A stretch of DNA of 64,000 nt from JAJXWB01 sp039808645 (GTDB lineage Bacteria; Pseudomonadota; Alphaproteobacteria; Rhizobiales; Beijerinckiaceae), in NCBI GenBank assembly GCA_039808645.1, contig JBDHTL010000001.1, forward strand, positions 29,525 to 93,524, in the 5' to 3' direction. Shown here piece by piece: positions 1 through 7,708 of the stretch. Position numbers and translations under genes: made by a program. Numbering within the stretch: position 1 is the stretch's first letter; every line of letters starts with the position of its first letter. The notes beneath the pieces were generated by a model that was not told the origin of the DNA, did not search any database, and saw nothing but the letters and a program-made list of their open reading frames with translations.

Positions 1-10
1 TCCGATTGGT

Positions 11-47
11 TTGACATCTATATCTGAATATGCGAATATTGCAATAT
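11..47 (+). promoter_or_regulatory. Promoter and candidate operator of the first ArsR gene
   Basis: TTGACA at 11-16 is followed after 17 bases by GAATAT at 34-39, which fits a sigma-70 promoter. GAATAT at 26-31, GAATAT at 34-39 and CAATAT at 42-47 form a direct repeat with an 8-base period. ATATTGCAATAT at 36-47 is a perfect palindrome that overlaps the start codon at 46. Transcription would begin at or next to the ATG, so the message may be leaderless. Autoregulation by the encoded repressor is an inference. Confidence 0.55.
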
Positions 48-387
48 GAAAGCCGAGGATCTCGCGGCGCAGGCCTCGCAGGCCGAGACGATGCTCAAGG
101 CGCTCGCCAACCGCAGCCGCCTGATGATCCTGTGCGACCTGTACCGGCAGGAGCGCTCGGTCAACGAACTCTGCGCTTCGCTCGAACTCAGCCAGCCGAC
201 GCTGTCGCAGCACCTCGCCCGCCTCAGGGCCGACGGGCTGGTGCACACGCGGCGCGACGCGCAGAAGATCTGCTACTCGCTCGCCGGCCCCGGCGTCGAG
301 CGCATGATCGGCCTTCTGCACGACATGTTCTGCGCCGGCAAATGCGCCCTGCCCGAGCCTGCGCCCAGGAAAAGGAAAGTCAGATGA
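46..387 (+). CDS. ArsR-family persulfide sensor, SqrR/BigR-like
   Basis: This 113-residue protein is a winged-helix repressor of the ArsR family, with the recognition-helix region near residues 45-65. Cys30 and Cys96 lie 66 residues apart, the same spacing as Cys41 and Cys107 of Rhodobacter capsulatus SqrR, which form a tetrasulfide bridge with reactive sulfur species and release DNA. By that comparison it should sense persulfide and derepress sulfur-oxidation genes. Extra cysteines are present at 43, 76 and 100. The ATG at 46 has no Shine-Dalgarno sequence but sits where transcription is predicted to begin. The gene overlaps the next by ATGA. A metal-sensing role cannot be excluded, although the cysteine spacing argues against it. 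Confidence 0.85.
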   Translation: MKAEDLAAQASQAETMLKALANRSRLMILCDLYRQERSVNELCASLELSQPTLSQHLARLRADGLVHTRRDAQKICYSLAGPGVERMIGLLHDMFCAGKCALPEPAPRKRKVR

Positions 388-587
388 ACGTCGATTCCCT
401 CGTCATGCGTTTCGCCGGCGTCTTCATTCTCGCCACGCTCGCGCTCGCCCACTGGCATTCCCCGAACTGGCTCTGGGCCACCGCCTTCGTCGGCGCCAAC
501 CTGCTGCAGGCGTCGTTCACCGGCTTCTGCCCGCTGGCGATCATGCTCAGGCGCTTCGGCGTCGAGCCCGGCCGCGCCTTCGGCTAG
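384..587 (+). CDS. Small DUF2892/YgaP-type membrane protein
   Basis: This 67-residue protein has two predicted transmembrane helices, near residues 8-24 and 28-48, joined by a very short turn. It carries the FTGFCPL motif typical of the DUF2892 family, the membrane part of YgaP-type rhodanese proteins. It overlaps the stop of the upstream sensor by four bases, so the two are translationally coupled. Family members are often found with rhodanese or BigR-type genes, which points to sulfane sulfur handling at the membrane. The exact role is unknown. Cys49 is the only cysteine and could be functional. Confidence 0.75.
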   Translation: MNVDSLVMRFAGVFILATLALAHWHSPNWLWATAFVGANLLQASFTGFCPLAIMLRRFGVEPGRAFG

Positions 588-651
588 CGCGCCGCGCCGA
601 CGGGGCGGCGCCTGCCGTCCCGCGCAAGGCGGTCATGTTCGCGTGATCGGT

Positions 652-700
652 TGCGAATATGATGATTTCATTCTATATGTATCCATTGATATATAGAGCG
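652..700 (+). promoter_or_regulatory. AT-rich candidate operator upstream of the second ArsR gene
   Basis: This stretch is strikingly AT-rich for the window. It contains GCGAATAT at 653-660, and the arms CTATAT (673-678) and ATATAG (691-696) form an inverted repeat with a 12-base spacer. It lies 130-180 bases before the ArsR gene at 831. Similar GAATAT elements occur upstream of other sulfur genes in the island. Binding by an SqrR-like protein is an inference. Confidence 0.45.
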
Positions 701-779
701 AATCGCGGCGTCGTGGCGACTTTCGTCGTGACGTGTTCGCGCTGCGCTTTTGCAGGCTCGGCCCGCGAAAGCAGGCGAA

Positions 780-830
780 CTGGAATTGGCGACGCGCTGA
801 AATTGGCGACACGTTGGAACTGACGACACG
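780..830 (+). repeat. Three tandem 17-bp repeats abutting a start codon
   Basis: Three imperfect 17-base units lie at 780-796, 797-813 and 814-830. They approximate CTGRAATTGGCGACRCG, and the last unit ends exactly at the ATG of the ArsR gene at 831. Units 1 and 2 differ at two or three positions and unit 3 is more diverged. There is no good Shine-Dalgarno sequence here. The array could act in translation control, as a regulator-binding array, or be a slippage product. Confidence 0.6.
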
Positions 831-1253
831 ATGGCCGCATCTGCGATGACAACCCTCGAGAAGGCGGCCGCCGCCCCGTCGGCGCTCGACGGCTCGGATT
901 TCGCAATGATGGTGGAGAAGGCGCGCGAGGCGAGCGATTTCCTCAAGGCGCTGTCGCACGAATCCCGCCTGCTGCTCCTCTGCGCGCTGTCCGAGGGCGA
1001 GTGTTCGGTCGGCGAGCTCGAGAACATTCTCGGCGAACGCCAGTCGACCGTCTCGCAGCAGCTCGCGCGCCTGCGCCTCGACCGGCTCGTGTCGACCCGC
1101 CGCGATGGCAAGACGATCTATTATTCGCTCGCCGACGAGAACGTCCGCGCCATTCTCGACGCCCTGCGCAAGGCGTTCTGCGACCCCGGCGAAGGCGGCG
1201 CGCCCCGGGCCAGGGCCGCATCCAGGCCCAAGGCCAGGCCCACGCGTCGCTGA
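831..1253 (+). CDS. Second ArsR-family persulfide sensor, SqrR/sHdrR-like
   Basis: This 140-residue ArsR repressor carries the usual helix-turn-helix, and its core resembles SqrR and BigR closely. Cys51 and Cys117 are again 66 residues apart, matching the SqrR sensing pair, and Cys58 is additional. The N-terminal 35 residues and the arginine-rich C-terminal tail extend beyond the core. In-frame ATG codons at 846, 906 and 909 are alternative starts; 831 was kept because the tandem repeat array ends there. It stands convergent to the mrp end of the dsr operon. It probably controls the dsr, soe and sqr genes through persulfide sensing, which is inference from family and position. Confidence 0.85.
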   Translation: MAASAMTTLEKAAAAPSALDGSDFAMMVEKAREASDFLKALSHESRLLLLCALSEGECSVGELENILGERQSTVSQQLARLRLDRLVSTRRDGKTIYYSLADENVRAILDALRKAFCDPGEGGAPRARAASRPKARPTRR

Positions 1254-1269
1254 CGCCTGCGCGTGAACG

Positions 1270-1299
1270 CCGGGGCGAGGCAGGATCGCCGCGCCCCGG
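1270..1299. terminator. GC-rich hairpin between convergent genes
   Basis: CCGGGGCG at 1270-1277 pairs perfectly with CGCCCCGG at 1292-1299 across a 14-base loop. It lies between the convergent ends of the ArsR gene and mrp. There is no U-tract, so it would be a weak or factor-assisted bidirectional terminator. Confidence 0.35.
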
Positions 1300-1308
1300 G
1301 CCTTCCGT

Positions 1309-2430
1309 TCAGCCGACCACGATGCGCGGCGCCGGCCGGGCGCCGGTCGCGCCGCCGCTGACATTGGCCCACGCTTTCTCCGCGATCTCGATATAGGCCT
1401 TGGCCTGCGGGCTGTCGGGCGTCGTGGCGACGACGGGCGCGCCGGCGTCGGAGGTTTCGCGGATCGACATGTGCAGCGGCGCCTCGCCGAGGAACGGCAC
1501 GCCGAGCCGCTCCGCCTCGTGCCGCGCCCCGCCGTGCGCGAACACGTCCGAGCGCTGGCCGCAGTGCGGGCACAGGAAATAGCTCATGTTCTCGACCACG
1601 CCGATGATCGGCACATGCACCTGCTGGAACATGGCGATGCCGCGCCGCGCGTCGATCAGCGCGAGATCCTGCGGCGTGGAGACGATGATCGCGCCGGCAA
1701 GCGGCACGCTCTGCGCCAGGGTCAGCTGCGCGTCGCCGGTGCCGGGCGGCATGTCGACCACCAGCACGTCGAGATCGCCCCATTCGACGTCCTCGAGCAA
1801 TTGCTTGATCGCCGACATGACCATCGGGCCGCGCCAGACGATCGGCGCCTCGTCCTCGACCAGGAAGCCGATCGACATGACCTTCACGCCGTAATTCTCC
1901 ATCGGCGCGAGCTTCACGCCGTCGGCGGCCATGTGCGGCTTGCCCTTGATGCCGAAGAGACGCGGCATGGACGGGCCGTAGACGTCTGCGTCGAGCACGC
2001 CGACCTTCAGGCCCTGCCGCTTCAGGCCGAGCGCGACGTTGCAGGCCGTCGTCGACTTGCCGACGCCGCCCTTGCCGGAGGCGACCGCGATGATCTTGCC
2101 GACGCGCGCCGCGCCGCCGGAAGCCGCCGGCTTTGCGTGCCCCGACGAGCGGACGGGCTGGCCGCGCTGCCCGGCGCCCTGCTCGGCCTCGCTGGTCAGC
2201 GTCACATAGGCGGCCGCAACGCCCGCGAGCTTCTTGATCGTCGCTTCCACGCGGCCGCGCATCGGCTCCAGCGCCTGCACCTTGCCCGGTTCGACGTTGA
2301 TCGAGACGAAGACCTTGCCGTCGCGCACGCTCACGCCGCCGAGCGCGCCGGACTGGGCGAGCGTCTTCGAGGCGTCCGGTCCCGGCAGTCCGCCGATCGC
2401 CGCCAAAACCTGTTCCTGCGTCACGCTCAT
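1309..2430 (-). CDS. mrp: Mrp/ApbC P-loop ATPase, iron-sulfur cluster carrier
   Basis: The 373-residue protein has an N-terminal DUF59-like domain (about residues 4-80), a linker, and a Mrp/NBP35 ATPase domain with the deviant Walker A GKGGVGKS at residues 119-126. The CPHC pair Cys287/Cys290 is the bridging cluster-binding site of the family. Such proteins load [4Fe-4S] clusters onto client enzymes. It is the last gene of the dsr operon and overlaps cysG by ATGA, so a role in maturing the many Fe-S proteins encoded upstream (DsrAB, K, L, O) is plausible. Allochromatium vinosum has the IscA-like dsrR at the corresponding place. Confidence 0.9.
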   Translation of the reverse strand: MSVTQEQVLAAIGGLPGPDASKTLAQSGALGGVSVRDGKVFVSINVEPGKVQALEPMRGRVEATIKKLAGVAAAYVTLTSEAEQGAGQRGQPVRSSGHAKPAASGGAARVGKIIAVASGKGGVGKSTTACNVALGLKRQGLKVGVLDADVYGPSMPRLFGIKGKPHMAADGVKLAPMENYGVKVMSIGFLVEDEAPIVWRGPMVMSAIKQLLEDVEWGDLDVLVVDMPPGTGDAQLTLAQSVPLAGAIIVSTPQDLALIDARRGIAMFQQVHVPIIGVVENMSYFLCPHCGQRSDVFAHGGARHEAERLGVPFLGEAPLHMSIRETSDAGAPVVATTPDSPQAKAYIEIAEKAWANVSGGATGARPAPRIVVG

Positions 2431-3854
2431 GATTTTTCCTCGTTCGATTCCGCTGCGCCGGGGCGCCGATGCCAGTCCAGTTTTTCCCGCAGGCGCACGA
2501 CCGTGCCCACGATGACGATGGTCGGCCCGCGCAACTGCGCCGCGCGCGCCTTGGCGGCCAGATCGGCCAGCGTGCCGACCACCACGCGCTGGCTGGCGCG
2601 CGTGCCGTTGTCGACGATCGCCGCCGGCAGGTCGGGCGCCGCGCCATGCGCGACGAAGGCCGCCGTCAGCTCCTCTATATGGTTCAGTCCCATGTAGACG
2701 GCCACTGTCTGATCGGGCCGGATCACCGTGGCCCAGTCGAGGTCGATCGGCCCGCGCCGGCTGTGCGCGGTGACGAAGACGCAGGCCTGGGCGTGGTCGC
2801 GATGGGTCAGCGGAATGCCGGAATAGGCCGAGCAGCCGATCGCCGCCGTCACGCCAGGGCAGACCTGGAAGGGAATGCGGCATTCCGCCAGCCGCTCGAT
2901 CTCCTCGCCGCCGCGCCCGAAGATGAACGGATCGCCGCCCTTGAGCCGCAGCACGCGCTTGCCCTGCCTGGCCAGGCGGACCAGCATGTCGCCGATCTCC
3001 TCCTGCGGCACGGGATGTTCCTTGGGGCGCTTGCCGACATAGATGCGCTCGGCCTCGCGCCGCGCCAGATCGACGATCGCCGGATCGACCAGCCGGTCGT
3101 AGAGCACGACCTCGGCCTTCTGCATCAGGCGCAGGGCGCGAAAGGTGAGCAGGTCCGGGTCGCCCGGCCCGGCGCCGACCAGATAGACCTCGCCCTGGGG
3201 GTCGTCGGGCGCGCCGGCGGCGCGCTGCGCGATCTCGGCCGCGAGCGCCTGCGCGGCGCGCGCTTCGTCGCCGGCCAGCGCCATCTCGCCGATCGGCCCG
3301 TCGAGCGTGCGCTCCCAGAAGCGCCGGCGCCCGGCCGCGTCCGCGATCGCCGCGTTAACGCGTGCGCGGGATGCGCGCACGAATTCGGCGAGCCGGCCGT
3401 AGGAGGCCGGGATCGTCGCTTCCAGCCGCGCCTTCAGCATCCGCCCGAGGATCGGCGACGCGCCGCCGGTCGAGATGGCCACGAGCAGCGGGCTGCGGTC
3501 GACGATCGAGGGAAGCGTGAAATCGCAGAGGTCGGGCCGGGTCGCGACATTGACCAGCGCCCGCGCCTCTTTCGCGATTACGTGCGCGCGCTCGTCCTGC
3601 GCCGGCTCGTCGGTCGCGATCACGCAGACCGAAACGCCTTCCAGCTCGGCGGCCCTGTGCGGCCAGCGCGCGATGCGCTCGAAGGCGAATGTCTCCGCGA
3701 CCGGCGCGAATTCCTCTGAAAACGCCGGCGCGAAGACGGTGACCTGCGCGCCGGCGCGCAGCAGCAGTTCGGCGCGGCGCGCCGCCGCCAGCCCGCCGCC
3801 GATCACGACCGCCCACTTGCCCCTCACGGCGAGGAAGATCGGCAGCTGCTCCAT
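2427..3854 (-). CDS. cysG: Siroheme synthase CysG (bifunctional)
   Basis: The 475-residue protein joins two activities. Residues 1 to about 210 form the precorrin-2 dehydrogenase/ferrochelatase, with the NAD-binding VIGGGLAAARRA motif near residue 17. Residues from about 223 form the uroporphyrinogen-III methyltransferase, starting at VYLVGAGPGDPDLLT. Together they make siroheme from uroporphyrinogen III. Escherichia coli CysG is 457 residues, so the gene is full length. The start at 3854 fits the family N-terminus; a start further upstream would add 30 unrelated residues. Its place directly after dsrN indicates supply of siroheme, which DsrN then amidates for DsrAB. Confidence 0.93.
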   Translation of the reverse strand: MEQLPIFLAVRGKWAVVIGGGLAAARRAELLLRAGAQVTVFAPAFSEEFAPVAETFAFERIARWPHRAAELEGVSVCVIATDEPAQDERAHVIAKEARALVNVATRPDLCDFTLPSIVDRSPLLVAISTGGASPILGRMLKARLEATIPASYGRLAEFVRASRARVNAAIADAAGRRRFWERTLDGPIGEMALAGDEARAAQALAAEIAQRAAGAPDDPQGEVYLVGAGPGDPDLLTFRALRLMQKAEVVLYDRLVDPAIVDLARREAERIYVGKRPKEHPVPQEEIGDMLVRLARQGKRVLRLKGGDPFIFGRGGEEIERLAECRIPFQVCPGVTAAIGCSAYSGIPLTHRDHAQACVFVTAHSRRGPIDLDWATVIRPDQTVAVYMGLNHIEELTAAFVAHGAAPDLPAAIVDNGTRASQRVVVGTLADLAAKARAAQLRGPTIVIVGTVVRLREKLDWHRRPGAAESNEEKS

Positions 3855-3883
3855 TTCCGGTCTGTCGTCCTTGTCCCGTCGGC

Positions 3884-5254
3884 TCAGGCGGCCCGCGACG
3901 TTCGACGCCGCCCCCGCACGAAGGCCGCGAACCGCTGCGCCCATGCGTTGCGCGACGTATCCCGGAAATGCGTGAAGCCCGCAACCAGATTGCCGACGAT
4001 TATTCCGTCATGCGCGCCGTCGATCCCGTGGCCGCGCCTGACCTTCCAGGCGTAGCGCGCATGCGGGTCGATGTTCTCGAGCGCGGCGTAGTGGAATTCG
4101 TGCGCGGCGATGGGACCGCCCGCGGCCGCCCACGGCGCATCGGCCGTCTCCTCGACCACGACGAGCCCCCGGCCCTGCGGCCGCGCCCGCATGACCGCGT
4201 CGGCCGGCACGGCGCCGACCATCTCGTGCGTCCGCCCGCGCCAGGCGAGCGAACGGCTGAGATACATGAGGCCGCCGCATTCGGCATAGGCCGGCAGCCC
4301 GCCCGCGAGCGCGCGGGCGATGTCGGCGCGCAACGCCGTATTGGCGGACAGCGCCTCGGCCTGCGTCTCCGGAAACCCGCCGCCGATGAACAGCCCGTCG
4401 CAGTCGGGCAGCCGCCGGTCGCTCAGCGCATCGAAGAAGACGAGACGCGCGCCGGCGCGCTCCAGCGCCTCGAAATCGTCGGCGTAATAAAAGCCGAAGG
4501 CCGTATCGCGCGCGATCGCGATCGTTATGTCCGCGGGCCTCGCCGTCGGCGGCGGCGCGGGCGCGGGCAGCGGCGCGCGATCGGCCGCCGCAAGCAGGCG
4601 ATCGACATCGACGCCCCTGGCGACGACATCGGCGAGATGGCCGATGATGGCGTCGAGGCGCGCGCATTCGGCCGGCGTCGCCAGGCCGAGGTGCCGTTCT
4701 TCGACCGCCGGCGCGGCGTCGCGGCCGACGATTCCGAGGATCGGCATGTCGCAATAGGCTTCGATCGCCTGCCGCAGCTTCGTTTCCTGGCGCGCCGTCC
4801 CGACCTTGTTGAGGATGACGCCCGCGATGCGCACGGCAGGATCGAAGGCGCGATAGCCCATCAGCATGGGCGCGACGCCGCGCGTCATGCCGAGCGTGTC
4901 GACGACGAGCACGACCGGCGCCTGGACGAGCCGCGCCAGCGCCGCGCTGGAGTCCCGCCCGTCCGTCGCCACGCCGTCGTGCAATCCCTTGTTGCCCTCG
5001 ATCAGCGCGACGTCCGCGCCCTGCGCGGCGCGCGCGGCCAGGTCGACGATCTCGCCGGGCTCCTGCGTGTTGAAATCGAGATTGTAGCAGGCGCGCCCGC
5101 TCGCATGCGCAAGCCACATCGGGTCGATATAGTCCGGCCCCTTCTTGAAGGTCTGCACGCCGAGGCCGCGCGCGCGCAAGGCCGCGGCGAGCCCGACCGA
5201 GATCATCGTCTTGCCGGACGACTTATGCAGGGCGGAGACGAACAACCGGCCCAT
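3884..5254 (-). CDS. dsrN: DsrN, siroheme amidase (CbiA/CobB-like glutamine amidotransferase)
   Basis: This 456-residue protein resembles cobyrinic acid a,c-diamide synthase. It has an N-terminal ATP-binding domain with a P-loop-like KSSGKT near residue 12, and a C-terminal class-I glutaminase domain with the nucleophile in AECGGLMYL near residue 330. In dsr operons the enzyme is DsrN, which makes the siroheme amide cofactor of DsrAB. No other cobalamin biosynthesis gene is adjacent, and it sits between dsrP and cysG, so the Dsr role is preferred over cobalamin synthesis. Confidence 0.9.
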   Translation of the reverse strand: MGRLFVSALHKSSGKTMISVGLAAALRARGLGVQTFKKGPDYIDPMWLAHASGRACYNLDFNTQEPGEIVDLAARAAQGADVALIEGNKGLHDGVATDGRDSSAALARLVQAPVVLVVDTLGMTRGVAPMLMGYRAFDPAVRIAGVILNKVGTARQETKLRQAIEAYCDMPILGIVGRDAAPAVEERHLGLATPAECARLDAIIGHLADVVARGVDVDRLLAAADRAPLPAPAPPPTARPADITIAIARDTAFGFYYADDFEALERAGARLVFFDALSDRRLPDCDGLFIGGGFPETQAEALSANTALRADIARALAGGLPAYAECGGLMYLSRSLAWRGRTHEMVGAVPADAVMRARPQGRGLVVVEETADAPWAAAGGPIAAHEFHYAALENIDPHARYAWKVRRGHGIDGAHDGIIVGNLVAGFTHFRDTSRNAWAQRFAAFVRGRRRTSRAA

Positions 5255-5264
5255 CGCTCAGGCC

Positions 5265-6464
5265 TTACGCTTTCTCGGTCTGCGCATGCGGCAGGAAGGG
5301 CAGCAGGCGCAGCGCCGCGGCCGTCAGCAGCATGGCGATCGAAATTCCGCTGATCCCCAGCAAGGCTTCCGGCAGCGAGGGAACATAGCGCGCGATCGCG
5401 CCGTCCGCGAAGGAGCTGGACGCCTCGTATCCGGGGAAGATCTTCAGCGGATACGCCTGGCCGCCGACGATGATCACATACATCTGCGCGATCCCGCCGA
5501 CGAGGAAGAGCGTCGAGATCAGCGTAAGCCCGCGGCGTCCCCCGTCGAAGCCGCGCGCGGCCAGCAGGCCGAGCGGCAGCAGCGCGCCGAGCAGGATCTG
5601 CCCGCCCCAGAACACCAGCGTATAGACGCCGCCGTCGCGCAGGATGAACAGTTCCGCCTCGACATGCGCGCTCGCATAGAGGCGGGTCACATGCTGCACG
5701 ATGGTGAGAAACAGGGTCGCCAGCGCGAAAATGGCGAGAAGCCCGCGGAACTTCCCGACCATCTCTTCCGTCATCAGCTCCGCGCGCGTCTCGCCGCTCA
5801 TCATGATGAGGACGAGAACCGTGAAGGCGAGTCCGTAGAGGAACGAGGCCGCGATGAACAGCGGCGCCATGATCGCGGCGTCGTAGAGCTCGCGCGCGAT
5901 CAGGAAGCCGAAGATCGAGCCGGTGCCCGTCGTCAGGACGAGCCGCCAGACGAAGGCGAGCCAGCCGATCGACGTGCCGAGCGCGGCGTTCTGCGACGCG
6001 CGCCGGTCCATCATGGCGAAGAGATAGGCCGCCACGATCGCCATGAAGCCGGTATAGAGGTAGATGTTCCAGGCGAAGATCGACTTGAAATTGTGCTTCA
6101 GCATGGCGACGACCAGGCGTTCCGGCCGGCCGAGATCGAGTACCAGAACCGCGAGCCCGCCCGCCAGCAGCGCCAGCGCGAGAATGCCCGAAAGCCGCGC
6201 ATAGGGCTTGTAGGCGAGCCGGTTGAACACCGACGACACCGACGCGACATTGAGCGCGCCCGAGGCCGAGACGATCAGGAACACCGCGAAGACATGCGGC
6301 AGGCCCCAGACGACCTGGTTGTTCATGCCGGTGACGATATGGCCGTGCTCTTCCATGTAGAACGCCGCGCCGAGGCCGAGCGCGACGAGAAGCGCGTGCA
6401 GCACGACCAGACCCCAGAAGGCGGGGCTGGTTTCGTCGAGCGTCTGGAACTTCATTCTGGCCAT
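5265..6464 (-). CDS. dsrP: DsrP, NrfD-type membrane quinol-interacting subunit
   Basis: This 399-residue integral membrane protein has about ten hydrophobic helices and belongs to the NrfD/PsrC family. In the DsrMKJOP complex it is thought to exchange electrons with the quinone pool and partner DsrO in the periplasm. ATG at 6464 was taken as start; an in-frame ATG at 6455 is three codons downstream. It lies 13 bases after dsrO and 10 bases before dsrN. Confidence 0.93.
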   Translation of the reverse strand: MARMKFQTLDETSPAFWGLVVLHALLVALGLGAAFYMEEHGHIVTGMNNQVVWGLPHVFAVFLIVSASGALNVASVSSVFNRLAYKPYARLSGILALALLAGGLAVLVLDLGRPERLVVAMLKHNFKSIFAWNIYLYTGFMAIVAAYLFAMMDRRASQNAALGTSIGWLAFVWRLVLTTGTGSIFGFLIARELYDAAIMAPLFIAASFLYGLAFTVLVLIMMSGETRAELMTEEMVGKFRGLLAIFALATLFLTIVQHVTRLYASAHVEAELFILRDGGVYTLVFWGGQILLGALLPLGLLAARGFDGGRRGLTLISTLFLVGGIAQMYVIIVGGQAYPLKIFPGYEASSSFADGAIARYVPSLPEALLGISGISIAMLLTAAALRLLPFLPHAQTEKA

Positions 6465-6477
6465 AGCCCGTCGCCCG

Positions 6478-7233
6478 TCAGAGATTGCGGTAGCGCACGC
6501 CCGGATCGAGCCCGAGGTCGGCGCGAATCCGGGCGCTCGCGCCGGCGGCCAGCGCCTTCGAGACCTGGCTGTCGGGGTCGTTGAGATCGCCGAACGCCAT
6601 CGCCGCGCCGGCCTTGGCCGCGCAGGCCTCGACGCAGGCCGGAATGCGGCCGGCGTCGATGCGCGTGACGCAGAAGGTGCAGCTTTCGACCACGCCCTTG
6701 CCGCGCGGCGCATTCGTCTTTTGGTCCTCGTGCTCTTCGTGCACGAAGGAGCGCGCCTTGTAGGGGCAGGCCATCATGCAATAGCGGCAGCCGATGCAGA
6801 TGTGCTTGTCGACCAGCACGATGCCGTCCGCCCGCTTGAACGAGGCGCCGGTCGGGCAGACGTCGACGCAGGGCGGGCTCGCGCAATGCTGGCACATTAC
6901 CGGGGCCTCGCGCTTCGTTGCCGTGCGCGGATCGCGCAGCGTCACCTTGCGGATCCATTGCGCGTCGGTCTCGGGATGGCCGGTCGATTTCCAGCCGTTC
7001 TCCTCGCTGCAGGCGGTCACGCATATATCGCAGCCGGGCGGGCACTTGGCGATGTCGATCAGCAGGCCCCAGCGCTGCTTCGCGCTCGCCTTGCCCTCGC
7101 CGGCCTGCGCCTCCGCCACGCCGAAGGCGTAGAGCGTCACGCCGGGCGCGATCGTCGTCGTCGCCAGCCCGACCGCGCTCCTGAGCAGCGCGCGTCGATC
7201 CGGCGCGGCCATGATGTCTGCGCGCTCGCTCAT
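6478..7233 (-). CDS. dsrO: DsrO, periplasmic ferredoxin-like Fe-S subunit
   Basis: The 251-residue protein starts with a twin-arginine signal (RRALLRSAVGLA near residues 13-24), so it is exported folded. The mature part carries four cysteine groups typical of NrfC/DsrO-type four-cluster ferredoxins, including CQHCASPPCVDVCP and CIGCRYCMMACP. It should pass electrons between cytochrome DsrJ and membrane subunit DsrP. The start overlaps the dsrJ stop by four bases. Confidence 0.93.
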   Translation of the reverse strand: MSERADIMAAPDRRALLRSAVGLATTTIAPGVTLYAFGVAEAQAGEGKASAKQRWGLLIDIAKCPPGCDICVTACSEENGWKSTGHPETDAQWIRKVTLRDPRTATKREAPVMCQHCASPPCVDVCPTGASFKRADGIVLVDKHICIGCRYCMMACPYKARSFVHEEHEDQKTNAPRGKGVVESCTFCVTRIDAGRIPACVEACAAKAGAAMAFGDLNDPDSQVSKALAAGASARIRADLGLDPGVRYRNL

Positions 7234-7706
7234 CGCTTCATCTCCGCGACATGCGCCGTCAGCGCCGAGACCGCGGGGTCGCCCGGCCCGTCGCCGCGAT
7301 CGGCCGCCTTCGCCTTCTCGTCCGGCCGCGAGGCATGGCACTCGAAACAATCGACGCGCACGGCGGCGTACGAATGGCACGTGCGGCAGAAGTGCTTCGG
7401 ATCGGAATAGGCGACCGCCTTGCCGTCCGCCCCCTTCACGGCATGGCAGGACACGCAATTGGCGAGGCTGAACTGCTTCGCGCGGACGCCCTCGTGCATC
7501 GTCTCGTCGCGCTGATGCAGCAGCGTCTTCATGTGATTGCGCCGCATGAAATCCGTATCCGCGACGCATTTTTCCGCCGTCGCGGGCCTGGCGGGCTGCG
7601 GCGTCGGCGTGCGGCCGGCCTCCGCCGCGGCCTGCGCCGCGCCGAAGGCGGCGCCGGCCGCGACCAGCGCGGCAAACAGGAGACGGCGCAGCGACGATGC
7701 GGTCAT
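7230..7706 (-). CDS. dsrJ: DsrJ, triheme cytochrome c
   Basis: The 158-residue protein has an N-terminal hydrophobic export signal or anchor (residues 8-28) and three CXXCH heme sites: CVSCH, CRTCH and CFECH. Cys47 precedes the first heme and corresponds to the unusual distal cysteine ligand known from A. vinosum DsrJ. It is the periplasmic cytochrome of DsrMKJOP. The start is two bases before the end of dsrL, and its stop overlaps dsrO. Confidence 0.92.
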   Translation of the reverse strand: MTASSLRRLLFAALVAAGAAFGAAQAAAEAGRTPTPQPARPATAEKCVADTDFMRRNHMKTLLHQRDETMHEGVRAKQFSLANCVSCHAVKGADGKAVAYSDPKHFCRTCHSYAAVRVDCFECHASRPDEKAKAADRGDGPGDPAVSALTAHVAEMKR

Positions 7707-7708
7707 GC

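Noticed and set aside
2469..3719. Long plus-strand reading frame opposite cysG
   Set aside because: High GC content gives long antisense frames. The translation is an Arg/Ala/Asp-rich composition without family features, while the minus strand encodes clear CysG.
3884..5254. Cobalamin biosynthesis gene cbiA/cobB
   Set aside because: The family resemblance is real, but the gene sits in the dsr operon between dsrP and cysG; the cobalamin genes of this window are nearly 60 kb away.
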